64,000 nucleotides of DNA from Bacteroidota bacterium (GCA_018267515.1 JAFDYJ010000019.1:1-64000), one strand, 5' to 3'; positions 8,989 to 17,472 are shown, counted from the first letter of the stretch. Numbers and translations: made by a program. The notes: a model not told the origin generated them from the sequence alone.

Positions 8989-9885
8989 TTGTCAAAAAAA
9001 GATACTATAACGGGTATCAGTTTAGCCCTGCTTGCAGCCGTCATCTGGTCGGGAAACTTTATTGTGGCAAGAGATATGAGGGAAGAAATCCCGCCTGTCA
9101 GCCTTGCTTTTTTCAGGTGGCTTTCCGCTTCAATAATCATAACTCCCTTTGCCATCAGGAATTTTACAAAAGAATGGCAGGCAATAAATAAATCATGGCC
9201 CTACCTGCTCTTCGTGTCATTGACAGGCATTGCGTTGTTCAATACATTTATTTATATCGCCGGACATTATACCTCGGCCATCAATCTTGCATTGATAGGC
9301 ACTACATCCTCCCCGGTAATAGCGATCATCCTGGCCCGCATTTTTCTGAAAGAACAAATCGGCTGGAAAAAATGGGCGGGATTATTTTTATGCATTGCCG
9401 GAGTACTGATCATACTAAGTAAAGGTCAGATGCAAAAATTACTTTTTTTACATTTCAATACCGGCGACCTGTGGACTTTAGTAGCTGCACTTTGTTTCGC
9501 CATATACAGTGTAATGGTAAAAAAGAGACCAGCAGCTATTTCACCGGTAAGTTTTTTATGGGTCACTTTTTGTTGCGGCACCCTGATGTTGCTTCCTTTT
9601 TACCTGGTGGAAATAAATCACACGCCGGCTGTAACCTGGAATTCAAGAAACATCATATCAGTACTGTACCTGGGTATTGGCGCATCTGCAATCAGTTTTT
9701 TGATCTGGAACATTGCTATTCACAAAATCGGAGCGGCCCGTACTGTTCTATTCGGAAACCTGATACCGGTCTTTACAAGCATAGAAGCAGTGTTCTATCT
9801 TAATGAATCTTTCACGGTTTATCATGTTATCAGCATTGCCCTTGTGTTTGCAGGATTACTGCTTGCAAATCTTCGAAGAGGTTAA
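8989..9885 (+). CDS. EamA-type DMT family transporter
   Basis: 298 residues, ten predicted membrane helices in two EamA repeats (about 8-138 and 152-293). The first repeat has the typical AAVIWSGNFIVAR and PVSLAFFRWLSAS motifs, and the second has LGIGASAISFLIWNIAIHKIGAAR. DMT proteins of this size usually export amino acids or other metabolites. Translation starts at a TTG 9 bp after the radical SAM stop codon; no in-frame ATG lies close by. It is the last gene of a compact same-strand run starting at 6066. The first hairpin repeat begins 6 bp after its stop codon. Confidence 0.85.
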   Translation: MSKKDTITGISLALLAAVIWSGNFIVARDMREEIPPVSLAFFRWLSASIIITPFAIRNFTKEWQAINKSWPYLLFVSLTGIALFNTFIYIAGHYTSAINLALIGTTSSPVIAIILARIFLKEQIGWKKWAGLFLCIAGVLIILSKGQMQKLLFLHFNTGDLWTLVAALCFAIYSVMVKKRPAAISPVSFLWVTFCCGTLMLLPFYLVEINHTPAVTWNSRNIISVLYLGIGASAISFLIWNIAIHKIGAARTVLFGNLIPVFTSIEAVFYLNESFTVYHVISIALVFAGLLLANLRRG

Positions 9886-9890
9886 AAGAT

Positions 9891-9954
9891 TATTTCATTG
9901 ATTTAAGTAAAAATATAAGGCTGCAAAACAAAATGTTTGGCAGAGCCGGGGGGA
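9891..9954 (+). repeat. Hairpin repeat, copy 1
   Basis: Bases 9908-9954 are identical over 47 bp to 14333-14379. Bases 9891-9954 align without gaps to 18551-18614 (about 49 of 64 identical). The core CTGCAAAACA-AAA-TGTTTGGCAG (9921-9943) forms a stem with one mismatch, and the repeat ends in a G6 run. comEC homology begins immediately at its right edge. No poly-T tract follows the stem on either strand, so it is not a standard terminator. Confidence 0.8.
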
Positions 9955-10871
9955 TACAACCATCGCATTCGTTTCCGTTTGAGTAAGGGCCGGAATAAGC
10001 GAGCCAGCAACCAATTGATTAAGGCAAGATGCATTCCTGAAATAGCAATGATATGCACCACGCCTGTATTGGTCTAAGACTGTACTAAATCCTGGTCCAG
10101 GTCGTTCTTATACCCGATGAGTAAGGCTTCTGCCAGTCCTTGTTCTTTATTTCCCGGAATAAATGTTTGAATAAGGTTGATTATTTTTTTCCTGGCAACA
10201 AACAAAAATTTAATAAACTCATTTTCATTTTTACTTTCCAATATTTTAAACTCATTCGGCTTCAGAAAAACCTGGTGGGTTATTCCGTGGAACACTGAAT
10301 ACCTTTTGTAATCAAATCCTCCAGGGTTTCCTGAATTTTTTTTCTCTTGAAGAGGTTTATCGAAAACGATTTGCGAGCCATAATCCAGATTTTTTAATAG
10401 TGAATTTCCATTTTGATCTCCCTGTTCTTTTTTAAAATATAAAATGAGTTCCCCGGAAACAGAAATCCTTTTTCCGTCACGAACCAGGAAGTTGACTTTT
10501 GAGTTTACTTTATAAGATTTATTTTTCTCAACCAAGGGTTCTTCTAATGTTACAAGTAATTTATCAGTTGATTGATAACTATTACCCAACCAATCCTTAT
10601 GATTCCTTATGTCCCGGTTCCAGGTTATCAAAGCACCGAGAGCTAAGAAAATACAGCCCGTTGAAACTCCGCTTAATAATCCATACCGATACTTTTTAAA
10701 TACCGAAAAGAATAAGAACAGGATAAACAGGGTTGAACTAATTGCAAGAACATACCACCAAAGCAATGCGGGAAGCTGATGATACCATTGAAAAATAATT
10801 CCTATCATCAAAGGAATAAGCAAACGCAGGAATGGCGTTTTTTTCCAGAAAGGAATTGTATGATTCAGCAT
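9955..10871 (-). pseudogene. comEC: Truncated ComEC/Rec2 family DNA uptake protein (internal stop, 3' part lost)
   Basis: From the ATG at 10871 an open frame of 265 codons runs to a TAG at 10076-10074. It has two or three N-terminal membrane helices (about 14-75) and a DUF4131-like soluble domain (about 85-220), ending QGLAEALLIGYKNDLDQDLVQS. After the stop the same frame continues TNTGVVHIIAISGMHLALIN and ...LLKRKRMRWLYP, which is the normal start of the ComEC competence domain. That homology ends exactly where the hairpin repeat begins at 9954. Full ComEC proteins are about 700 residues, so the channel and nuclease-like parts are missing. ComEC normally moves single-stranded DNA across the inner membrane. 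This copy cannot be complete; a full gene may exist elsewhere. Confidence 0.82.
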
Positions 10872-11141
10872 AATGAAAGGTAAATGAGATCAAAAAGCTT
10901 CTCAATACTACTTTGCGGGTATAAAAGCACCAACAGGCTTAACCTTAGCCCACTTTGTTGAATAGATAAATTATAAGGAACCTTGGTATCATACTGATCT
11001 TTATGGCCCGGGAAGTTTCTTAAGAAACTGTTCTCTATTCAGGTTCCAAAGGGGTATGCAAATGCTAAAATCTTTTTTCCTTTCATTTAACCGGAAATTA
11101 TCAGTGGAGGTTTCCTTTTAGCAAAACAGAAGAATAAGAAA

Positions 11142-12620
11142 CTATTCTAAAACTAACTTCCTGGATGGGTTTATTTTTTTTCCTGTATTCGTATATTCAA
11201 AATTTTCAGTCTCAATAAATCTATCAGGAATTTTTATGGAAGACAAAACCGAGGATAACTGAACCCTGAGTTCAGATTCTTTCAATAGATCCCGGTCTTT
11301 TGATTTCACATAGGCAACAATAATCTCACCGTTAACCGGATGTTTTTCTCCACACACAAAAGCATCCTCAATAAAAGGAATATCCAACAAAGCATTTTCA
11401 ATTTCAGGAGCAAAAATCTTTATCCCGTTTTTTATGATGACATTATCTTTCCTCCCATACCAGGATAAATTTTCCTTACCATCTGAATGGACCCTATCTC
11501 CGGTTGCAATCCAGGAATCAGAAATATTAGCCGCTTTGGACTTTATGAATAATTCCCTACCATCGACCGTTTCATCACCCAAACGATAGTGAATCCCCCT
11601 TAAAGGCCGCCCGAGAGCACAACAATTCTGTTCAAGATGCCGGTACGTGGCTATAAAAGACACGCCGCTCTCTGAACTTCCGTACAGGCCAAAGATATTT
11701 TTTCCAAAACTTTTTGCAATCTGTTTAAGTACTACTTGATTCATGGGAGCCCCGGTGCTGATCACAAGGTTGATGCAATGAGGCAAGCCACTAATACTGT
11801 TTGCAATAAAATATAATGATGAAGGAACACCTGCAAGTAGTTCTATTCGTTCAGACAAAATCAATTTCCGGATATAATCAGCATCTCTTCTGTTTGTTAT
11901 TACTGTTTTTTTGCCAAGAACCAACGAACAAAGCAATACACTATAGCCAAAACTGTGGGAAAAAGGTGTTGACAGGTAAATAGCACTTCTTTTATTTGCT
12001 CCTGTCGTAAAAATCAAATCAGTAAATATGAATATAAAATATAAAAAGCCTTTTTTCTTTTCAATCAATTTCGGAAAATCGGTTGTCCCCGAAGTATGAA
12101 AATTCAATGAAGCATATTTTTTTGAAATAATCCTTTTATCGGGTTGAAGTAAAGGTTGTTTGAACAATTCTTCAATCCTGATAAAGTTGGAACCGTAAGG
12201 ATTATCTGCACCAGATGAAAAAACCAGTGTACCTGAAGGCAACTTTTCAATAATCTTTTTGATTTCAACCGGATGCGTCTTCTGATTAATCAATATAAGT
12301 TTTATTCCAAGGTTTTGAATTGCAAAATGTACAAGAACATCCCGTAAAGTATTGGAGCAAATCAAGATTACTGAAGGCAGCAATGAAGCTGAAACCCTGG
12401 ATTGGATGACTGCAGAAAGAGAGAGAACCTGTTCATACATTTCTTTAAAACTTATCTTGCTTTCCCCGTCAGATAATACAATTCTATTACCGTACCTGCT
12501 TGCAGTATAATGAAGTAAAGAACAAATATTTTGGCCATGTAATTTTTTTGCCCTGAAAAAATACAGGAGAGATAAGGGGGTCAACAACTTAAGTTTCAAT
12601 AAAAGAAAAAACAAATTCAT
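11142..12620 (-). CDS. AMP-dependent acyl-CoA synthetase/ligase (ANL superfamily)
   Basis: 492-residue adenylate-forming enzyme that activates a carboxylic acid as acyl-AMP and normally transfers it to CoA or a carrier. The core motifs are recognisable: phosphate-binding loop HTSGTTDFPKLIEK (A3), GLYGSSESG (A5), WIATGDR (A7), GRKDNVIIKNGIKI (A8 hinge) and the C-terminal lysine region NTGKKINPSRK (A10). The A3 loop has D in place of the usual second-to-last glycine. Its ATG overlaps the stop codon of the upstream SDR gene (ATGA, 12617-12620), so the two are translationally coupled. Substrate is not evident; a fatty or aryl acid fits. Codon and base composition look AT-rich like the surrounding accessory stretch. 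Confidence 0.85.
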   Translation of the reverse strand: MNLFFLLLKLKLLTPLSLLYFFRAKKLHGQNICSLLHYTASRYGNRIVLSDGESKISFKEMYEQVLSLSAVIQSRVSASLLPSVILICSNTLRDVLVHFAIQNLGIKLILINQKTHPVEIKKIIEKLPSGTLVFSSGADNPYGSNFIRIEELFKQPLLQPDKRIISKKYASLNFHTSGTTDFPKLIEKKKGFLYFIFIFTDLIFTTGANKRSAIYLSTPFSHSFGYSVLLCSLVLGKKTVITNRRDADYIRKLILSERIELLAGVPSSLYFIANSISGLPHCINLVISTGAPMNQVVLKQIAKSFGKNIFGLYGSSESGVSFIATYRHLEQNCCALGRPLRGIHYRLGDETVDGRELFIKSKAANISDSWIATGDRVHSDGKENLSWYGRKDNVIIKNGIKIFAPEIENALLDIPFIEDAFVCGEKHPVNGEIIVAYVKSKDRDLLKESELRVQLSSVLSSIKIPDRFIETENFEYTNTGKKINPSRKLVLE

Positions 12621-13501
12621 TTAATAGAAAAAATTTTCCTGTAATGACGAACTTGTATGCGAAACCAAAGATCGGGAAAAATAAAGTTGAATAATTGAAT
12701 CACCCCGGTCCACCATGGTTTGTATTTTCGTTTTCCCGAAATGATGTATCGCAAAATAATGTTAACTGCCTGGTCCCTACTCATACTCTGCTTCCGGGCA
12801 TTCTTTTCATTTGCCATACTCATTCGGGTTCTCACAATGGGAAAATACAAACAGCTTACTTTTACATTTCGTGCCTTCAGTTCGGGTTCTGCACACTTCA
12901 ACCACTGATCAAATGCCACTTTGGAAGACTGGTAAGCCGACCAGCCTGCAGTAGGCGGAAGCAACACATTAATAGCTGAAACGTTGATGATATGACCTCT
13001 TTGCAAAAATAAAACTGGCAGCATTCCTAATAGTAATTGAACAGGACCCGTAAAGTTTGTAGCTGAACAACGTGATGTATCATGGTAACGGTTTAGAGAA
13101 TCCACAAGATTTCTGTTGATTGATTTACCGGCATTGTTAATCAAAATATCAACCTTGAACTCCCGCCTTACCAATTCTTCAACCAGGTGCTTCACTTGTT
13201 CTTCATCTCTGAGGTCAGTTGTAAAACAAAATATATTACACTTTTCACTTTTAACTGCATGCAGCAGTTCATTTAACTTCTCTGTTGTTCTGGCTATTAG
13301 TAACAGGGTACAATTAAAATGAGATAATTTGCTTGCAAGTGCAGCACCGATACCAAAACTTGCCCCGGTTATCAAGATCGTTTTTCCTTCTAGAATCTTA
13401 TGCAGCTTTTTTTTATCCGGGTTACAACCCGGGAAAAGAATCTTCTCAGCAAGAGTGGGAGTTTTCTTGTCAATAAACTCAGGAATATAATTTGTTCCCA
13501 T
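12617..13501 (-). CDS. Short-chain dehydrogenase/reductase
   Basis: 294-residue classical SDR with the NAD(P) motif TGASFGIG (about residues 45-52), the NNAG motif (about 121-124), an upstream-catalytic serine region NVSAINV, and the active-site Y-QSS-K in SAYQSSKVAFD. The reaction is a reversible ketone/alcohol or acyl-derived reduction; the substrate is unknown. The 35-residue leader before the Rossmann fold and a C-terminal extension with IQLFNFIFPDLWFRIQV suggest membrane or lipid association. The gene is translationally coupled to the AMP-ligase downstream, so the pair probably acts in one lipid pathway. Acyl activation followed by reduction is an inference. Confidence 0.85.
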   Translation of the reverse strand: MGTNYIPEFIDKKTPTLAEKILFPGCNPDKKKLHKILEGKTILITGASFGIGAALASKLSHFNCTLLLIARTTEKLNELLHAVKSEKCNIFCFTTDLRDEEQVKHLVEELVRREFKVDILINNAGKSINRNLVDSLNRYHDTSRCSATNFTGPVQLLLGMLPVLFLQRGHIINVSAINVLLPPTAGWSAYQSSKVAFDQWLKCAEPELKARNVKVSCLYFPIVRTRMSMANEKNARKQSMSRDQAVNIILRYIISGKRKYKPWWTGVIQLFNFIFPDLWFRIQVRHYRKIFSIK

Positions 13502-13603
13502 TAATATGGAAAAATACTAAGTATTCCTGTTCCTTCAATAATTTTCTTTTGTCTTTTTCATTGAATAAACTTTATTAGAAATTGATTCCATTCCCCGGAA
13601 AAT

Positions 13604-13632
13604 AAAAAAGCCCCATCAGCAGACGAGGCTTA
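13604..13632 (-). terminator. Rho-independent terminator
   Basis: Read on the minus strand, AAGCCTC and GGGGCTT pair around a 10-nt loop and are followed by TTTTTTATTTT. It lies downstream of the convergent SDR operon's promoter region and 26 bp past the stop of the 147-residue secreted protein gene (13658), which it would terminate. Confidence 0.65.
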
Positions 13633-13657
13633 AAATTTATAGTTTAAAATGTCATTT

Positions 13658-14101
13658 TTACTCTTTCTGTGTTTTATCATAGCTTTTCCAGTCGCTATCT
13701 GCACTGGCCTTCATTACAATCTTTGTATCTGCATTCTCAAGAGTAATGAAGTAGCTTGTACCCAAGTCATTACTGAATTCAAAAAGATCGGAGATCCAGT
13801 AATCAGAATAATTTTCTTTCAGGCTTCTTTGCAGATTCATCGGCAAATTCAAAGAGCTGACATAGCGGGTTAAACCCAACAATTCTCCTTCAGTAGAGTA
13901 ATAGGCAAAGACATGATTTCCATTAAAAGAAAATGCTGCCTTGAAATAATCGGCACCTGTAGTCCATACCACTGCTTTGGGAGCGTTAAAATCCTTGTTA
14001 AAAGCTGTCAGAACCCTCGGGTTTACTGTAGCTGAATCGGCAAAAGCACTGGTCGTCCCAACTGCCAGGAACATTGCGATTGATAAAAGAATCTTTTTCA
14101 T
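13658..14101 (-). CDS. Small secreted protein, PepSY-like fold suspected
   Basis: 147 residues with a clear signal peptide (MKKILLSIAMFLAVGTTSAFA, cleavage about residue 21). The mature part repeats aromatic strands (VVWTTGADYFKAAFSFNGNHVFAYY, YWISDLFEFSND, YFITLENADTKIVMK), a pattern like the short periplasmic PepSY-like or BLIP-like proteins common in Chitinophagaceae. No catalytic residues are visible and I do not assign a function. It has its own minus-strand terminator 26 bp downstream. Its upstream region (14102-14332) contains no other gene. Confidence 0.7.
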   Translation of the reverse strand: MKKILLSIAMFLAVGTTSAFADSATVNPRVLTAFNKDFNAPKAVVWTTGADYFKAAFSFNGNHVFAYYSTEGELLGLTRYVSSLNLPMNLQRSLKENYSDYWISDLFEFSNDLGTSYFITLENADTKIVMKASADSDWKSYDKTQKE

Positions 14102-14332
14102 GTTTCAAAGTTTTATTAGGTTAGTGATTTATTTTATTTGAACTGTTTGACGTCACAAAAGTACATTTGGTTACACCCTGCGACAAGCCAATTGTGATTA
14201 ATGGAACCACATGTTAATCGCCGTTAACAAGAGTTGTAAATTTTAACCATCAGACATTTATTAGAACCTTTCAAAGGCTTCCCGTCCGTTTTCGTACAAT
14301 ACGGACAGATTGATGAACGCAAAAATTGGAAA

Positions 14333-14379
14333 TAAAAATATAAGGCTGCAAAACAAAATGTTTGGCAGAGCCGGGGGGA
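14333..14379 (+). repeat. Hairpin repeat, copy 2 (47 bp, identical to copy 1)
   Basis: Identical to 9908-9954, from TAAAAATATAAGG through the CTGC/GCAG stem to the G6 run. Left of 14333 the sequence does not match copies 1 or 3, so this copy is shorter on that side. A hisE-like coding fragment starts right at its right edge. Confidence 0.85.
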
Positions 14380-14577
14380 AGTGATTCCAAATTCCTGAAT
14401 GAAGCAGCTGATTTACTATTTCATTATCTCGTCATACTGAAAGCAAAAGAACATCAGTTAGGTGATGTAATTAATGTGCTGGCTGAAAGACATAAGCCGG
14501 AAAATAAAATGGAAGTGAGAAGAGTTGAGCTCCCATTGGCTTCGGAATTAACTCTTGTTTATCGAAATTGCTTATAG
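14380..14577 (+). pseudogene. Fragment of phosphoribosyl-ATP diphosphatase (HisE domain), 5' truncated
   Basis: The frame beginning DSKFLNEAADLLFHYLVILK and continuing AKEHQLGDVINVLAERHK matches the C-terminal helices of HisE or HisIE, where the E(x)2D-type metal-binding helix EAADLLFHYLV is diagnostic. Homology spans about 14380-14496. The N-terminal part of HisE, and any HisI domain, is missing; the sequence to the left is the hairpin repeat. The frame stays open past the normal end for about 26 more codons of unrelated sequence. An ATG at 14362, inside the repeat, would give a 71-residue peptide, which is unlikely to be functional. No other his genes are nearby. Confidence 0.75.
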
Positions 14578-14677
14578 TTTGTTTGTTGGTGCAAGAAAAT
14601 TATAACTGAAAAGAAACATTAAATTTGAACGGCAACAAAGGCGTAAAAACTTGTGGTAGGATTATCAATTAAAAAAA

Positions 14678-14883
14678 TGTCAACCCTTTTCAGGACAATA
14701 CACGGTAAAATGAGTGATCATTCCACAGCATCAGTTTATTCCTGTTCATTAAGATCTCCCCGGAACTTAATGAAGTCTGCTTCAACTGATTTAACAAAAC
14801 TGAACTAAATTTGATAAAATAAAAAACGCAGACATCTTATCCTGCTGTGGATAACTCAAAAAAGAGTCAACTTATTTCAGGAC
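14678..14883 (+). mobile_element. Possible insertion-sequence end remnant (repeated GTCAAC-N5-TCAGGAC)
   Basis: TGTCAACCCTTTTCAGGAC at 14678-14696 and GTCAACTTATTTCAGGAC at 14866-14883 are direct repeats about 187 bp apart, sharing GTCAAC-N5-TCAGGAC. Repeated motifs of this kind within one terminus are a feature of IS21-family ends. No transposase coding is left around them. The rest of 14578-14900 shows no gene. The family label is from memory and weak; the repeat itself is directly visible. Confidence 0.35.
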
Positions 14884-14900
14884 CACGCATATTTTATTAA

Positions 14901-15311
14901 ATGCAAACTGTGAAGCATACTGAGCAAAATATTGCCGTCGTAAAATCATTATATGAGGCATTTTCAAAAAAAGATATAGCCAGAATCTTAGGCATACTAG
15001 ACGAGAATGTTGAATGGGGAGAGCCTGAAAATCCATTTAACCCTGCTGGAGGGACGAGACATGGACACAATGGATTCCTAGAATGGCTAAATATTGGCAA
15101 AAATGCAGAAGAAATATTAGAGCTTACCCCAAAAAGGTTTCTAACAGATGACGATTCCGTTGCAGTTATTGGACACATGACATGTAAAGCTATTGGGACA
15201 CAAAGAGTCTATTCCTCTGACTTTGTTCATTTTGTGGTTATAGAAAATAATAAAATAAAAAAGTTTCAGGAATTTTTTGACACATATATAGCAGGGGATG
15301 CATTTAGATAA
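14901..15311 (+). CDS. NTF2-like/SnoaL-like protein
   Basis: 136 residues. The opening NIAVVKSLYEAFSKKDIARILGILDENVEWGEPE is the typical helix-helix-strand start of nuclear transport factor 2-like proteins. The C-terminal strands DFVHFVVIENNKIKKFQEFFDTYIAGDAF complete the cone-shaped fold. Members include polyketide cyclases, dehydratases and many proteins of unknown role. It stands alone between a possible IS remnant and a non-coding stretch, and is of a type common in mobile or accessory DNA. No function is assigned. Confidence 0.8.
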   Translation: MQTVKHTEQNIAVVKSLYEAFSKKDIARILGILDENVEWGEPENPFNPAGGTRHGHNGFLEWLNIGKNAEEILELTPKRFLTDDDSVAVIGHMTCKAIGTQRVYSSDFVHFVVIENNKIKKFQEFFDTYIAGDAFR

Positions 15312-15603
15312 TTTCCTTGAATGGAAAAACTACGCCCAACAAACAGTCAATGTTGCACAAACTCTCACAAAATCTTCAATAGAATAAAAAACGAGGTCAA
15401 TAGAAGCTCTTTAAAGGCGCTGGTTTTTAGTTCCTGTTTTGATCTGCAAAAAATTGATGGCACTATTTTCAGTTGTATGAGCTTTGGTAAGACCAATTGA
15501 TGAAAAAAATATTGAACAAAGCCTTTCCTTTCAGGTTTGGAGAGGACTATCACTTTTGTTTTTACTCTTTTGCGATATGCATCATATATTTTTCAAATTG
15601 TAA
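15312..15603. other. Intergenic, no gene seen
   Basis: AT-rich sequence after the NTF2-like gene. Short open frames here have no recognisable protein pattern. A GCCCAAC heptamer at 15334-15340 resembles an integron core half-site but has no partner nearby. Confidence 0.5.
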
Positions 15604-15768
15604 CAGGCGGCTGCCATCAACAATGCCAGGTTGGCACACTTCAATCCTCTTGAGGTCATTCTTCGTAAACCTAAAAAATTGATCAGCGTTCCCCATACCT
15701 GGATAAGTCTTCAAAATCAGGGAAGGTTACACAAGGACACCAATATTGATGAAGAAGAAAAATGGTAA
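15604..15768 (+). pseudogene. Possible C-terminal remnant of an unknown gene
   Basis: A frame opened by TAA at 15601 reads QAAAINNARLAHFNPLEVIL and continues RKPKKLISVPHTWISLQNQG...DEEEKW to a TAA at 15766-15768. The composition is protein-like and ends in an acidic tail, but no start codon or upstream extension is visible in frame. I do not recognise the family. It could be a chance open frame. Confidence 0.3.
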
Positions 15769-15922
15769 TTGTGATAACATTTATCCCGAATAAAATAAAT
15801 ACCCATCTCCCAAAAAAAAATAACTCATATTTTCTCCCCGGACAAGAATCGAATTTGATCTTCAAGAAAGCTTACTTCTTTCATAACAAACGATTGTTAT
15901 TGATGAGAATTACGGCAGGAAT

Positions 15923-15945
15923 GTTAACGTTAACGATTATATTTG
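15923..15945 (+). promoter_or_regulatory. Palindromic operator-like site beside a -7 promoter box
   Basis: GTTAACGTTAAC (15923-15934) is a perfect 12-bp palindrome. It is followed after 3 bp by TATATTTG (15938-15945), an exact TAnnTTTG box. This places a candidate operator directly over the promoter of the MBOAT/SGNH operon, whose GTG start is at 16012. The 12-mer resembles LacI/GntR-type operators in form; the regulator is unknown. Confidence 0.5.
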
Positions 15946-16011
15946 TATAATACTAATCTCCCGCTGCAGGATTAGATAAAACTGAATTTTAAACCAACTA
16001 ATAATTTCCAG

Positions 16012-17469
16012 GTGCTATTTAATTCATTTGAGTTTTTTATTTTCTTTCCTCTCGTATTCATTCTTTATTGGTTTGTATTCAGCAAAAACCTACCCTGGCA
16101 AAACAGGTTACTACTGGTAGCCAGTTATTTTTTCTATGGGTGGTGGAGTTGGGAATTTATGTTGTTACTGTTCATCAGTACTTTGCTGGATTATACATAC
16201 GGGTTTTGGGTAGCTTCTCCCAACCGAAAGAAAGCAAAGCTTTTCCTTTGGCTAAGCGTAATTAACAACCTCGGTATTTTAGCCGTATTTAAGTATTACA
16301 ACTTTTTTATCGAACAATTTACTCAAGGCTTAGATTTAATCGGGTTTCATACAAATCCTGTTTTTCTAAAAGTGGCGCTACCCGTTGGTATATCTTTTTA
16401 CACTTTTCACGGGATGTCTTATGTATTCGATATTTACAGGGGAAAGCAAAAGCCGGTAAAAAACTTTGTAGATTATGCCGTCTTCGTTTCTTTTTTCCCA
16501 TTGTTGGTAGCAGGGCCAATTGAAAGGGCGAATCATTTATTACCACAGGTACAACAAAAAAGAATATTCAGTTACACCCAGGCAGTGGAAGGCTGCCGGT
16601 TGGTATTATGGGGTTTGTTTAAAAAAATCGTCATCGCTGACAGTCTGGCTCCTATTGTAGATGAACTGTTTACTAACTATCACCAATACAGTTCCTTTAG
16701 TCTTCTTTTAGGTGTTATTGCATTCAGTTTCCAGATTTATGGCGACTTCAGCGGTTACACAGACATTGCTTTAGGCGCTGCCAAACTACTTGGAATTGAA
16801 TTACTGAGTAATTTCAAGTTTCCTTATTTTTCAAGAAATGTGGCGGAGTTCTGGAAGCGTTGGCATATTTCCCTGTCAACCTGGTTCAGGGATTACTTAT
16901 ATATTCCTCTTGGCGGTTCCAAAGAAGGCCGGGGAAAAGCAGTACGAAATACATTTATTATTTTCCTGGTTAGCGGTTTCTGGCACGGGGCAAGCTGGAA
17001 CTTTATATTATGGGGGTTTATACATGCTTGTGGGTTTATTCCATTATTCTTATTAAATCAAAGCAGGAAATATTATGCTTTAGTTGTTGCTCATGAACGT
17101 AAGTTGCCGTATGTAAGAGAGCTCATGCTAATGGTTACAACATTTGCATTTGTGTCATTTGCCTGGATATTTTTCCGGGCAAGCACTATCGGTGATGCCT
17201 GGGGATATGTCGGTCAGCTATTCAGCAATCAAACTCCTTCATCCGGAAAATTTTTAAAAGTACCGGGAACGGGAATAGTGCTTGCTTACATTTCCAGCCT
17301 GCTCTTTGTAGATTGGAGATTACGAAGGGATGAACGCAAACTTAAATTTAGCAATAACCGTAATATAAATTATATCTTTTATTTTTTATTATTTGCTATT
17401 ACGCTTTGCTATTTTATCATACAGGTAGTGATGAAGAATAAAACCAATTTTATCTATTTTCAATTTTAA
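16012..17469 (+). CDS. MBOAT family O-acyltransferase (AlgI/DltB-like)
   Basis: 485-residue polytopic membrane acyltransferase. Proteins of this type pass acyl groups across the cytoplasmic membrane to extracellular polysaccharides, as AlgI does with acetyl. Signature motifs are FWKRWHISLSTWFRDYLYIP (about 279-298) and the catalytic-histidine segment SGFWHGASWNFILWG (about 321-335). The N-terminus MLFNSFEFFIFFPLVFILYW is typical of the family. Translation begins at a GTG; no upstream ATG fits. A cognate SGNH-type partner follows 3 bp after the stop codon. The presence of a palindrome beside the promoter suggests regulated expression. Confidence 0.92.
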   Translation: MLFNSFEFFIFFPLVFILYWFVFSKNLPWQNRLLLVASYFFYGWWSWEFMLLLFISTLLDYTYGFWVASPNRKKAKLFLWLSVINNLGILAVFKYYNFFIEQFTQGLDLIGFHTNPVFLKVALPVGISFYTFHGMSYVFDIYRGKQKPVKNFVDYAVFVSFFPLLVAGPIERANHLLPQVQQKRIFSYTQAVEGCRLVLWGLFKKIVIADSLAPIVDELFTNYHQYSSFSLLLGVIAFSFQIYGDFSGYTDIALGAAKLLGIELLSNFKFPYFSRNVAEFWKRWHISLSTWFRDYLYIPLGGSKEGRGKAVRNTFIIFLVSGFWHGASWNFILWGFIHACGFIPLFLLNQSRKYYALVVAHERKLPYVRELMLMVTTFAFVSFAWIFFRASTIGDAWGYVGQLFSNQTPSSGKFLKVPGTGIVLAYISSLLFVDWRLRRDERKLKFSNNRNINYIFYFLLFAITLCYFIIQVVMKNKTNFIYFQF

Positions 17470-17472
17470 GGA

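Noticed and set aside
11142..13501. SDR and AMP-ligase pair as OleD/OleC of long-chain olefin synthesis
   Set aside because: No OleA or OleB gene is nearby, and the SDR is of the classical rather than the extended type.
14846..14854. TGTGGATAA, a DnaA-box match
   Set aside because: A single box with no cluster, no AT-rich unwinding region and no dnaA or dnaN gene nearby; no origin is supported.
15334..15340. GCCCAAC heptamer like an integron attC core half-site after the NTF2-like gene
   Set aside because: No matching GTTRRRY partner and no imperfect stem was found within about 150 bp.
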